In this document: positions 11,554 to 20,318 of the stretch, piece after piece | Numbering within the stretch: the stretch's first letter is position 1 | How the letters are laid out: each line of letters begins with the position of its first letter | Assembly (NCBI GenBank): GCA_024275635.1 | Contig: JAJRYT010000169.1 | Span: forward strand, 1-64,000 | Reading direction: 5' to 3' | Source of the DNA: Chloroflexota bacterium | GTDB taxonomy: Bacteria > Chloroflexota > Anaerolineae > Promineifilales > Promineifilaceae | DNA length: 64,000 bases | Program-made: the position numbers and the translations under genes | The notes under the pieces: model-generated | The model's database searches: none | Seen by the model: the letters and a program-made list of their open reading frames with translations, nothing else | What the model was told of the DNA's origin: nothing

Positions 11554-11916
11554 CTACATGCAAAATCTAGCGTTCTGGAATTCTGAAGCGTAAATGATTT
11601 TGAGGAAGTCGGTTATTTCTGTAATTTGATGAGGCTGCTGGTCAAATACAACCACCAGATTGCTTTCCAGGCTTACCCCTACAATCCGTAGATTGTTTTT
11701 AAGTTTTAACAAGTCCACCAACCCGATCATTTTCACCGGGTTACAGAAGTCTGTCAATACAACCGCATCAGGATGAAATTGTTCTACTTCTTGCAACAGG
11801 TTGATTTGATTGGTACATGCGATGCCTGAAACTTCTAAATATTTGTCTTGGGACAGCAAGCTTTCCAGGCTTGCGCCCATTAATAAATTATTGCCAATGA
11901 TCAAAACGCGCCGCAT
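11554..11916 (-). CDS. Stand-alone degenerate receiver-domain protein
   Basis: Receiver-like fold pattern (RRVLIIGNNLLMGASLESLL...VVLTDF) with NN replacing the acidic pair. Confidence 0.6.
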   Translation of the reverse strand: MRRVLIIGNNLLMGASLESLLSQDKYLEVSGIACTNQINLLQEVEQFHPDAVVLTDFCNPVKMIGLVDLLKLKNNLRIVGVSLESNLVVVFDQQPHQITEITDFLKIIYASEFQNARFCM

Positions 11917-12023
11917 TTGAATTCTCCTAAAAGTAAGCAGTACGTTCCAGAGATGCCAGGCTCCTTCAAATTCTTTTGCAAAAGTTGCACCTGAAAAAAG
12001 GGCCTGGCATCTGAAGTGACCGT

Positions 12024-15000
12024 TTAATGATGTGGCTGCTTATGTCTGCGCTGATTATTGTCATTATGAATAGGATGGTTATCGTGCGCGATGTTATGGT
12101 TGTTTTTTAAGGCTTTCTGGGCATAATTCCAGGCTTTTTTGTAGTGTCTGATGGCTTTGTCCGGTTCGCCTTTGTCTAGTTCTTCCCGGGCCTTTGCCAT
12201 TTCTCCCAATGCCTTGTCAATTTTCTCTTGATTACCGTCGGCGATAATGGCCTGGTCAACGGCCGTTTCCGCCAATGTTTGAGCAGCATTCACCAGGGCA
12301 GTAACGGCCGTTTCCACCCCCACTGCTTCTGAACCGCCATCACGGGTAACCTTCAACAATTCGTTCACCGCCTTCTTTGTCTCATCAAACACCTTCTTAC
12401 CTTTACCAGTTAGATGACTGTCATCCACCCAAAACGCGGCGTCGAGGCTTTTCTCAAGGCGCGCCATCGCTTTCGTGAGATGTTTATCAGTTTTCCTGTC
12501 GCCTGTAGGAACCATGTCGGCCAGCAAATTGCGCGTGACCTGGATCGCAATTTGCGGTTCGCTGCCATCAAGAATGCCATCGCCATCACTGTCGGGGTTG
12601 AGCGGATCCGTGCCGAAAAGCGCCTCATCCGCGTCGCTGAGGCCGTCATTATCACTATCGCCATCCAGGTTACCGCTGCTGCTGGCGCTGTTGAAAGTAC
12701 AGGTGACATCCTCGGCATCTTCCAGGTATATCGTTAGCGCAATTTCCCCATTCACATCAAAATTATTATCCAGGTTAGAGACACATTCTATGCCAACCAG
12801 GTTCCAGTCAGTGGGCATTGTCTCCGTAACCGTGTAAGAGCCAGAAATAAGACCTGTGTAGGCAATGGTCTCGGCAATGCCATCGCCATCATCGGGGACG
12901 GCATCATCCAGGCTAAAGCTGCCCCAATCGCCCGTGAAAAAGAAATCCGTGCCGTCGGCCGGGTCAGCATCATGGATGATGGTGATAGTCCCGGCGTCGG
13001 GCGACTGGAATTCATACGCGCCCAGATCAACCATACCTTGTACCGGCTGGCGCAAATGCCCATCCAGATCAAAGCGCGGCGAGGCAGCAGCCGGTGATTG
13101 GTCAATGGCTGGCGAACCGGCCAGCAGGCGCCAATCAGCGCCGGGAGTCATCAGGGGAGAAGCGCCGTCGGTCAGGAAATGCATGACGGTGGGAGCGATG
13201 AACTGGGGATCAACATGGATGTTACCGGCCCGATCAGCATAAGCGCCGTCGGAAATGATATTGTTTTCGACAAAGGTGAAACTCTCCGAATTATTGTGGC
13301 TTTCCCACGATGGCTGCAGCGCCGGATTATCCACGTGCAGATCATCCGGGACCCAAACATAATTGAGGCCCCAGGTGTAATCCAGGTCTTCTTCATCGGC
13401 GCTTCCGGCCGGTTGGTCATAATGCAGCCGCCAGTTGTTCCAGATGATGTTGTTGTAGATTTTCACGTCGCTAAATCCGGGCGCGATTGCTTCGCCGTCT
13501 ACGCCATCATACTCATGACCATTGCGTTCACTGTCTATCCCGCCCCCAGCGGCCGTGTAGCTGCCGGCGACAATGTTGCCCACAATCGTATTGTTGAAAA
13601 CTTCTACATAAAACGTGTCATCGAACGCCAGACCCGCGCCGCGCGCGTGATTTTCGTCATGATCATCGGCGATATTCTCGGCAATTAAGTTGTTGTAAAT
13701 CCTGACCAGAGAGGTGTCATTACCGACATCTTCAAAGCTGATAGCCCCGCCATCGTCATAGCAGAGGTTGCGTAGAAACAGATTGCCGTAGAGGTCAATT
13801 GGCCCGGTATCTTCAAAAAATGCACCGCCGCCGTGATCCTCAGCTTTGTTCTCCTCGATCACATTTCCGTAAATCATCAGGCGGTCCTTGATCTCGTACA
13901 TAGAGATGCCACCGCCATAATCGGGTGAATAATTGTGTAGGATGTGGTTATTGTATATTTGATATGTGCCCGGCGGCGGCCCGGTCCTATGGTCATCCCT
14001 GGTATGTTCGGGTTCGCCACAATGGGTGCAGGTAGCAAGGTAATCTTCAGGCAAGATGAGGCCCATATCGCGATGTTCCGCCACCACGTAATCAGGCTCG
14101 TCGTTAACGCTAATACCGCCGCCATAACCGCCATAGTTGCCGTTTTCAGCGATGGTGTTTGACCATATTTTTACGTTGTGATTGGAGCGGTGCAGCCAGA
14201 TGCCGCCGCCGTAGTAGCCGCCGTTGCGGACAATGATGTTGTTATTGATGTCTATGTTGCGATTGCCGTAGTCGCCAAAGATGCCGGCGCCAATATCTTC
14301 GGCAACGCTCCCTCCGGTGATGGTGAAGCCGCTGATGACGATGTTTTGGACACGGCCGTCTGCCCCACCCGCGCCAATGAAAATAACCGGGCCGCCGCCG
14401 TTACTGGCCCCCTGCGATTCGGTCACATTGGACTCGGAAAGGCCATCAATAATCGTCTCATGCGGCCCAGAGCCGATAAGCTGAATATCTGATTCAGCAA
14501 TCTGTAACCGTTCGTTGTACGTGCCTGGGGCGACAAACACGTAGCGCGGCGTGGCCTCTGGCAGATTGTCCAACGCTTTTGTGATACTGTGCCAGGGTTT
14601 TGCCTGGGAGCCATCTTCCGGCCCGGCGCTGCTGCCGTCTACAAATACGGAGCGCGCATCCAGGTAGCTGGCCCAGTTAGGATGATAAACCAGGTCGTCC
14701 AATCGGATGCCGTTGGAAGGCCCTGCGGTGGTGGTGACGATGATGATATTACCCGCCGGGTCTGGTACGCCTTGTACCTTAATTTCATTATTCGACCAGG
14801 AGATGACTTTGAGTTCCTGGCCGCCCAGCGTGACGGTTGAGAAGCCTTGTTCATTGCCGAAATTTCCCCCTCTAATTGCAAAGCTGCCCCCCAGGGCCAC
14901 ACTGTTCACGCGGGCATTGAAAAAAGCGCGGAAAGTGTTCCACAATCCGTTGAAAAGGGGCGTTTTTAACTGCATTTGCGCCATGCGCGGCCCAGCCAGC

Positions 15001-17762
15001 GCCGCAATACCCGGGAAGTCTATTTCGTTTTCGCCAATGAACGGTTCGGCCGGGCTATACCAGGGGGCGATGTTGCACAACCGGCCGGCGTCATTGGCCG
15101 GATCGGCGGCGACGGGGACGAGTGACCAATCGGCTTCAAATTTATACTGCCCCTGGCCGAAGGTGTAGGGCAGCATGAGGGGCAGGTAATTGGCGCAGAA
15201 GCCGGCTAAGGCGGGATCGTTACCGAGGTATATGTGAACGCCGGGGGCGAAGCGCCGCTCTAATTCTGGCTTTTGTATCTGAACTTCTTCCGGCGGGCAT
15301 TGGCTGACGCCGGGTTGGCCGGGGATGTCGGGCGCGCCGGCATAGCACAGAGGGTTGCCCATGAAACCTGATCCCAGGAAGTAGCCGAGGTGGTCGTAGA
15401 CGCCGACCGGGGCGTAATCTATGCCTGCTTTTTCGGCGAACAGCAGGCTTTGGGTATCAGTAGGATTGGGAGTGATGTCGCCGCCCCGGTGGTCAATGTT
15501 AAGATCATCGAAGACGCCGCCTTCGATTTCACCGGCCAATGGCACGCCGATGGGCGAGCCGGGCGGGGTGGTGTTGAGGCCGAAGTTGATGGGGATACGG
15601 CCGTTGCCCCCTACCGTCACCGTTACCACATCCGAACCGGCTGGAGAAGGCGCAAACCCATCCGGCACAGTCGCCTTAACAACGTAATCACCCGGAGCCA
15701 GGTCGCGAAATTCAAAATAACCGGGCATCGGCCCCACAAAAGCGCCGCCCCATTCGTCAATCGGCCAGGTGTAGGGTTCGACCCAACCCTGTGCCATCGT
15801 TGCTGCCTTGTCAAACTGGCCTGATGTCGTCTCCGTCAACAGGGTTGTCCCATTTGCATCCCACAATTCAACCGTCACGCCAGGCAGCGTTCTCTCGTCG
15901 TTGGGCTGAAAAACGCCATCACTTACCCAGTCGCCTCGCTCAAATTGGTCGTTGAAGACAAAGCCATCTATATGGCCTGTTCCAGCGGGAACCGGCTCAA
16001 GATAGAGATCGGCCTGGTAGTTGGCCGTGTACCACTGCACGTACCGGTTCATGGCATTATGCGTGACGGTGTAAGGGTCGCCCATCTCGACGCAGGGAGC
16101 GGGCGGGACGTTAGGGTTACAGGTCGGTGTGTAGATGATGTTGGGATAGAAGGTATCGGTTATCATCGCGCCGCGGTAGCCGGGCGGCGGTTCCACGTCC
16201 ACATAGGCCAGGACTTCAATTTCCGGCATGGCGTCGAAATTGTACCAACCGTTGGCGTCGGTTGTTGTAGTGTGTTGTATGCTGCCATCTTTGTAGCGGA
16301 TGTGGACAACGGCCCCCGCCATCGGCGTCGGCGGCGTGGTTGAATGATCATAAACTGTCCCTTGCACCCGGGCATAGAAGCGGGGTAACAATGTCTCAAA
16401 CCAGGGTAGGGTAATCCAATTGTCTCTGGCCGGGACGATTACCTGGGCCTGCCCCCAGACGTAATTGATGGGTACATCGGAGAGAAAAACTTTGTAACGG
16501 CCGGGGGGGACATCATCAAACTGAAAGAAACCGGTTTCCGGGTTGGCTTCCACGGCGGCCACCGGATGGGTCGGTATCGCTTCATCATCAATAAAAAGAA
16601 TCACAAAGCCATCAACGACGCGGGTGTTGGCGGAAACGCCCGGATGCGCCTGGGGAACCAATGCGTCTGCCGGTTCCAGCGCGTCAAAGGCCATGTCGGC
16701 ATCAAACAGCGTGCCGCTGATTTTACCGGCATTGGTCAGGGTCGTGCGGGGCGGGAAGCGGTCAGCCAGGTTATCGGCGGTGATCTGGCCCAGGTTTTCC
16801 ACAAACCCATGCCAGATGAGATAACCACCATCCTCCACGCCTGGATCGCCGGGGTAGAGGACGGCTTCAAAGGCACGGCCGCCTTCCTCGCTGCTCATAA
16901 GGAAGAATTCGGTTGTGGCGTCAAAGTCCAGCGGCGACCGCGTGGCCGGATTGTTAACTGGGCCGAAGGATGATGGCCCGTCTACATCGTATAAGTAGGC
17001 TGTGGATGGGTCGGAGGTGATGAAAACTTCTCCGGGCGGCAGGCAGGTGAAGTAGTAGAGGCCAGCGGTGTTGTTAACGGCCGTTCCATCTGCCAACATA
17101 ATCTCTTCCTGCGAGCCACTCACGCCCGTCGCCAACAAATTGCCATCCGCGTCCCAGGCGCTAAACGTTACGCCATTCAGCGGCGGATCATCAGGCGCAT
17201 CATCTTCCCCGTTCACCAGATTGTCGTAGAACGCATAAGCGAGCAAGTTGGCCCTGGGGAGATCGTTAGGGCCGATGGCACAGTTCGGATTAGGGTCTGG
17301 CCCGCCCAGAGGCGGCAGATAGGCATCCTGAATCAGATTGTCGCCTGGCTCAACGTTGAATTCACGGCTGGTAGAATCATGGCCGGGGGCGCTGAAAATG
17401 ACCACATACTCACCAGGGGCGGGGAGAACGGCCGTCCATTCATTACTCAAGCTGGAACCTGTACTTACGATGCTTCCATACGTTACAAAAGCGCCGGAAT
17501 GCATATCCTGCACCATAACCTGAGCGTCAAAAATAGGCGGGGTAAGCGGATTAGGTGCAAGGATTGACCCGGCCCCATCATTGGTCCCGGTATAAATACT
17601 GCCCCCAACAGTTGCTGTTCCTGCCTGCGCCTCAATGGATGTTGATGGTCTGGCGGTCAGTACGAAAATTGCCACAATCGAAACTAGCCAAAAATATCTG
17701 ATGCGTCCCTTCAAAGTTTGTTTAGACATTTCCGCCCCCAGGAGCTTGACGTTTGTCGCCAA
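12024..17762 (-). CDS. Giant secreted surface protein: SdrD-B-like repeats, IPT/TIG-like segment, right-handed beta-helix, thrombospondin-3-type repeat
   Basis: 1912 aa; signal-like N-terminus, repeated ...PGDYVVKATVP/PPGRYKVFLS modules, beta-helix NNNI/IYNN repeats, DSDNDGLSDADEALFGTDPLNPDSDGDG. Confidence 0.8.
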   Translation of the reverse strand: MATNVKLLGAEMSKQTLKGRIRYFWLVSIVAIFVLTARPSTSIEAQAGTATVGGSIYTGTNDGAGSILAPNPLTPPIFDAQVMVQDMHSGAFVTYGSIVSTGSSLSNEWTAVLPAPGEYVVIFSAPGHDSTSREFNVEPGDNLIQDAYLPPLGGPDPNPNCAIGPNDLPRANLLAYAFYDNLVNGEDDAPDDPPLNGVTFSAWDADGNLLATGVSGSQEEIMLADGTAVNNTAGLYYFTCLPPGEVFITSDPSTAYLYDVDGPSSFGPVNNPATRSPLDFDATTEFFLMSSEEGGRAFEAVLYPGDPGVEDGGYLIWHGFVENLGQITADNLADRFPPRTTLTNAGKISGTLFDADMAFDALEPADALVPQAHPGVSANTRVVDGFVILFIDDEAIPTHPVAAVEANPETGFFQFDDVPPGRYKVFLSDVPINYVWGQAQVIVPARDNWITLPWFETLLPRFYARVQGTVYDHSTTPPTPMAGAVVHIRYKDGSIQHTTTTDANGWYNFDAMPEIEVLAYVDVEPPPGYRGAMITDTFYPNIIYTPTCNPNVPPAPCVEMGDPYTVTHNAMNRYVQWYTANYQADLYLEPVPAGTGHIDGFVFNDQFERGDWVSDGVFQPNDERTLPGVTVELWDANGTTLLTETTSGQFDKAATMAQGWVEPYTWPIDEWGGAFVGPMPGYFEFRDLAPGDYVVKATVPDGFAPSPAGSDVVTVTVGGNGRIPINFGLNTTPPGSPIGVPLAGEIEGGVFDDLNIDHRGGDITPNPTDTQSLLFAEKAGIDYAPVGVYDHLGYFLGSGFMGNPLCYAGAPDIPGQPGVSQCPPEEVQIQKPELERRFAPGVHIYLGNDPALAGFCANYLPLMLPYTFGQGQYKFEADWSLVPVAADPANDAGRLCNIAPWYSPAEPFIGENEIDFPGIAALAGPRMAQMQLKTPLFNGLWNTFRAFFNARVNSVALGGSFAIRGGNFGNEQGFSTVTLGGQELKVISWSNNEIKVQGVPDPAGNIIIVTTTAGPSNGIRLDDLVYHPNWASYLDARSVFVDGSSAGPEDGSQAKPWHSITKALDNLPEATPRYVFVAPGTYNERLQIAESDIQLIGSGPHETIIDGLSESNVTESQGASNGGGPVIFIGAGGADGRVQNIVISGFTITGGSVAEDIGAGIFGDYGNRNIDINNNIIVRNGGYYGGGIWLHRSNHNVKIWSNTIAENGNYGGYGGGISVNDEPDYVVAEHRDMGLILPEDYLATCTHCGEPEHTRDDHRTGPPPGTYQIYNNHILHNYSPDYGGGISMYEIKDRLMIYGNVIEENKAEDHGGGAFFEDTGPIDLYGNLFLRNLCYDDGGAISFEDVGNDTSLVRIYNNLIAENIADDHDENHARGAGLAFDDTFYVEVFNNTIVGNIVAGSYTAAGGGIDSERNGHEYDGVDGEAIAPGFSDVKIYNNIIWNNWRLHYDQPAGSADEEDLDYTWGLNYVWVPDDLHVDNPALQPSWESHNNSESFTFVENNIISDGAYADRAGNIHVDPQFIAPTVMHFLTDGASPLMTPGADWRLLAGSPAIDQSPAAASPRFDLDGHLRQPVQGMVDLGAYEFQSPDAGTITIIHDADPADGTDFFFTGDWGSFSLDDAVPDDGDGIAETIAYTGLISGSYTVTETMPTDWNLVGIECVSNLDNNFDVNGEIALTIYLEDAEDVTCTFNSASSSGNLDGDSDNDGLSDADEALFGTDPLNPDSDGDGILDGSEPQIAIQVTRNLLADMVPTGDRKTDKHLTKAMARLEKSLDAAFWVDDSHLTGKGKKVFDETKKAVNELLKVTRDGGSEAVGVETAVTALVNAAQTLAETAVDQAIIADGNQEKIDKALGEMAKAREELDKGEPDKAIRHYKKAWNYAQKALKNNHNIAHDNHPIHNDNNQRRHKQPHH

Positions 17763-17978
17763 GAGCTTCTGCCTGACCAGGTTTAAGCAACGACCATGTA
17801 TCGTAGCTTACCCAAACCTAAATTTCAGGAAGAAGTAATCCTCAACCGACTATGCTATTATAATAAAGTCAGTGTAAATCAAATTGCTGACGAACGGTAT
17901 CCTGTTTTTGGATGAATAAGGGGGGTGATTTTTCCCAAATCAAAAGGATGATGGAGAATCACCTATTCAGGTGATAAT

Positions 17979-18599
17979 TCAATCTAACTTTGGCATATAC
18001 AGTCCTAACGCGACAGCGCGGGCAACGATTTGTGTGCGATTAACGACGTCTAATTTTTCTTTGAGGTCATTAATTGTTGTTTGGACAACGGTTGGAGAAA
18101 GGTTACATATTGCGGCAATTTCAACCGTGGTTGCACCTTTGGTCAATTCAGCGAGTACTTCACGCTCACGCGAGTTTAGACTTGCTTCTATTGGTTTCCC
18201 TTCCGGAATCAGTTTGTGTGTTAACACCCCTTGTTTAGCTACCTGGCGAATTGCTTTGTAGAGATGTTCCGGTGTGGCTGGCTTCATTAAGAACCCATCT
18301 GCTCCCGTCATCAAAACATTTGAGATTTCAGCTGGCTTGCTGCCAATATCGAGCGCCAAAACCCGCACGCTCGCCTCAACTTTCAAGATGCGTATCGTCT
18401 CAGATGGGATTATTGTATCAATTAGGACTACATCAATCTGTTGCTGGCGGGCTAATTGCACTGCTTCCAACCCGCTGCTCGTCACGCCAGCTACAATAAA
18501 GTCGGATTGTCCATTGACCAGATTCACCAACCCTTTACGAAACAAGTCATGCGCAACTACAATCAAAACCTTGATTTGACCAGTTTCCTGAGAATTCAT
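17979..18599 (-). CDS. NarL/LuxR-type response regulator with degenerate acidic pocket
   Basis: C-terminal LNSREREVLAELTKGATTVEIAAICNLSPTVVQTTINDLKEKL; aligns with 26013-26657. Confidence 0.85.
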   Translation of the reverse strand: MNSQETGQIKVLIVVAHDLFRKGLVNLVNGQSDFIVAGVTSSGLEAVQLARQQQIDVVLIDTIIPSETIRILKVEASVRVLALDIGSKPAEISNVLMTGADGFLMKPATPEHLYKAIRQVAKQGVLTHKLIPEGKPIEASLNSREREVLAELTKGATTVEIAAICNLSPTVVQTTINDLKEKLDVVNRTQIVARAVALGLYMPKLD

Positions 18600-18624
18600 T
18601 GCAAATAATACCGCCGAATTATCC

Positions 18625-20073
18625 TTATGGGGCCGTAATTACAATTGGCAAGAAAACCCCTGCATACACAGTAACATAATTGATTTTGGTGTGAGTATCG
18701 TTTCCGCTCGGCCCGCTGGCTGTCAAACTCACAGTATAAGCGCCTGCTTGGGAATAGCTGTGAGCGGGCGGATTGCAGATGGCGCTGCTGCTGCCATCGC
18801 CGAAATCCCAAGAGCAGGCAGTGTAGCTGCCGCTTGAACTGTTGGTGAAGTTGACACTTAATGGGACGCTGCCGTTGGTTGGTATGCCGCTGAAGCTGGC
18901 AATGGGGGGAGGAGGCCCGGCAATAGCAATGAGTTCACTGGCTTGGGCTGTAGCCCCGTAACGATCTCGGACTTGCATGGTGATTGGGTAATCGCCAGGT
19001 TCGGCGAGTTTGTAATTGCCCCAGACGCTGGCCAGGGCAAAATCAGCATCCCAGTTGCCGTCGCTGTCCCAATCGAATCGATATTCTAGCAAACCATCCC
19101 AACTTGTACCGCTGTCGGCGTCACTGGTTAAACTAAAGTCCAAAGGGATGGGAGTGGTGGCACTTCCGGTACTGCTGGAAAAGATGCCGTTTACAACTGG
19201 CGCGTGATCGTAAGGATTGCCCCAGATATGGCGTGCGGTTACGGCCGTATCCCCATTAAAATCCCAGCGAAATTGCAGATTGGCCGAAGGCGTTTCGCCA
19301 TCGCTGCTGCCTGAAGCGTCAAAGGCAAAGGGGTTAAGGCAAGCGCCGGGACAGTATTCATCTTTGGTTCCAAAGATGTGACCGGTTTTGTGAGCCACAG
19401 TGTAGCCACCCCGTAAATCGCAATCATACAGGGTCAGTGCAGGCCCGCGATAGATGGAACCAGCCACCCCGCACTCATTCTCGACCGTGCGTTCGTCATC
19501 TTGCACCTGTACCAGATAGGCCCAGTTGGCGCCGTAGGCAGTGCGTAGGTCGTTGAGGTAATCGTAAATATTGGTTAGATAATAGAAATTTGTATACCCC
19601 AGCCGGGCCATAAAACTGTTGATGACATTGGGGTCAAAGTTGTTGATATACTTTTCGGCTTCGTAATCGCTTTCAACGGTGTTGCTCACCCCACCAGGAG
19701 GCGGGGCGTCGGCCCACACATAGATGAAGGTCAAGCTGGCGTTTGGCTCGGCTTGAACCCACGCATCCAGCCCCGCGACTGTGGTATTTTGGACATCAAG
19801 CACCTCCGATGTGGTCCAATCTTGAGTGCTGTCATCAACCTCACCGTTGCTTTCAGACAATACCAGAGCCATAACAACATCGCCCAGTAGATAGGCGCTG
19901 GTATCGCCAGAGCCGGCCCCGTAAAGTATGGTCTGGATGCTCGGCCCCGTTACCGGCAATTGGCCGGGGGCGATGATAACTTTAAATAGCGTTATTAACA
20001 AAACAAGGCTGATTTGCAGCCCTAGCAGAGAAAAAACGACTGACTTCTTGATGAGATGACGGTTCATGCACAA
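18625..20073 (-). CDS. Secreted PKD-domain protein with remnant zincin domain (HKTGH)
   Basis: GGYTVAHKTGHIFGTKDEYCPG, then PKD-like FDASGSSDGE...FRWDFNGD and CSWDFGDGSS. Confidence 0.75.
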   Translation of the reverse strand: MCMNRHLIKKSVVFSLLGLQISLVLLITLFKVIIAPGQLPVTGPSIQTILYGAGSGDTSAYLLGDVVMALVLSESNGEVDDSTQDWTTSEVLDVQNTTVAGLDAWVQAEPNASLTFIYVWADAPPPGGVSNTVESDYEAEKYINNFDPNVINSFMARLGYTNFYYLTNIYDYLNDLRTAYGANWAYLVQVQDDERTVENECGVAGSIYRGPALTLYDCDLRGGYTVAHKTGHIFGTKDEYCPGACLNPFAFDASGSSDGETPSANLQFRWDFNGDTAVTARHIWGNPYDHAPVVNGIFSSSTGSATTPIPLDFSLTSDADSGTSWDGLLEYRFDWDSDGNWDADFALASVWGNYKLAEPGDYPITMQVRDRYGATAQASELIAIAGPPPPIASFSGIPTNGSVPLSVNFTNSSSGSYTACSWDFGDGSSSAICNPPAHSYSQAGAYTVSLTASGPSGNDTHTKINYVTVYAGVFLPIVITAP

Positions 20074-20117
20074 ACAATAATAAACTGGACACTGGCGCTT
20101 TTTATTTTACTAAAGGA

Positions 20118-20179
20118 GACCAGCGAGGTTCTTGGACGATGATATCTTCAATGCACCAGAGGTGAAAACCTCGCTGGTC
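20118..20179. repeat. 13-bp perfect inverted repeat GACCAGCGAGGTT / AACCTCGCTGGTC
   Basis: Read directly, 36-bp spacer. Confidence 0.7.
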
Positions 20180-20264
20180 GTAATGCGCCAGACTCCAAAA
20201 AGAGGCGCCTGACTTCAAAGTCACAACTTCAGCATATGTTGAGTTTGTTTTGAACCATGTCCTC

Positions 20265-20296
20265 AGCCCCGGCCCGTTGAAAGGCGGGCCGGGGCT
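20265..20296 (-). terminator. Strong hairpin downstream of the 20319 gene
   Basis: AGCCCCGGCCCG-ttgaaagg-CGGGCCGGGGCT 12-bp stem. Confidence 0.6.
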
Positions 20297-20318
20297 AATT
20301 AATTACTGGTTGAAAGCT

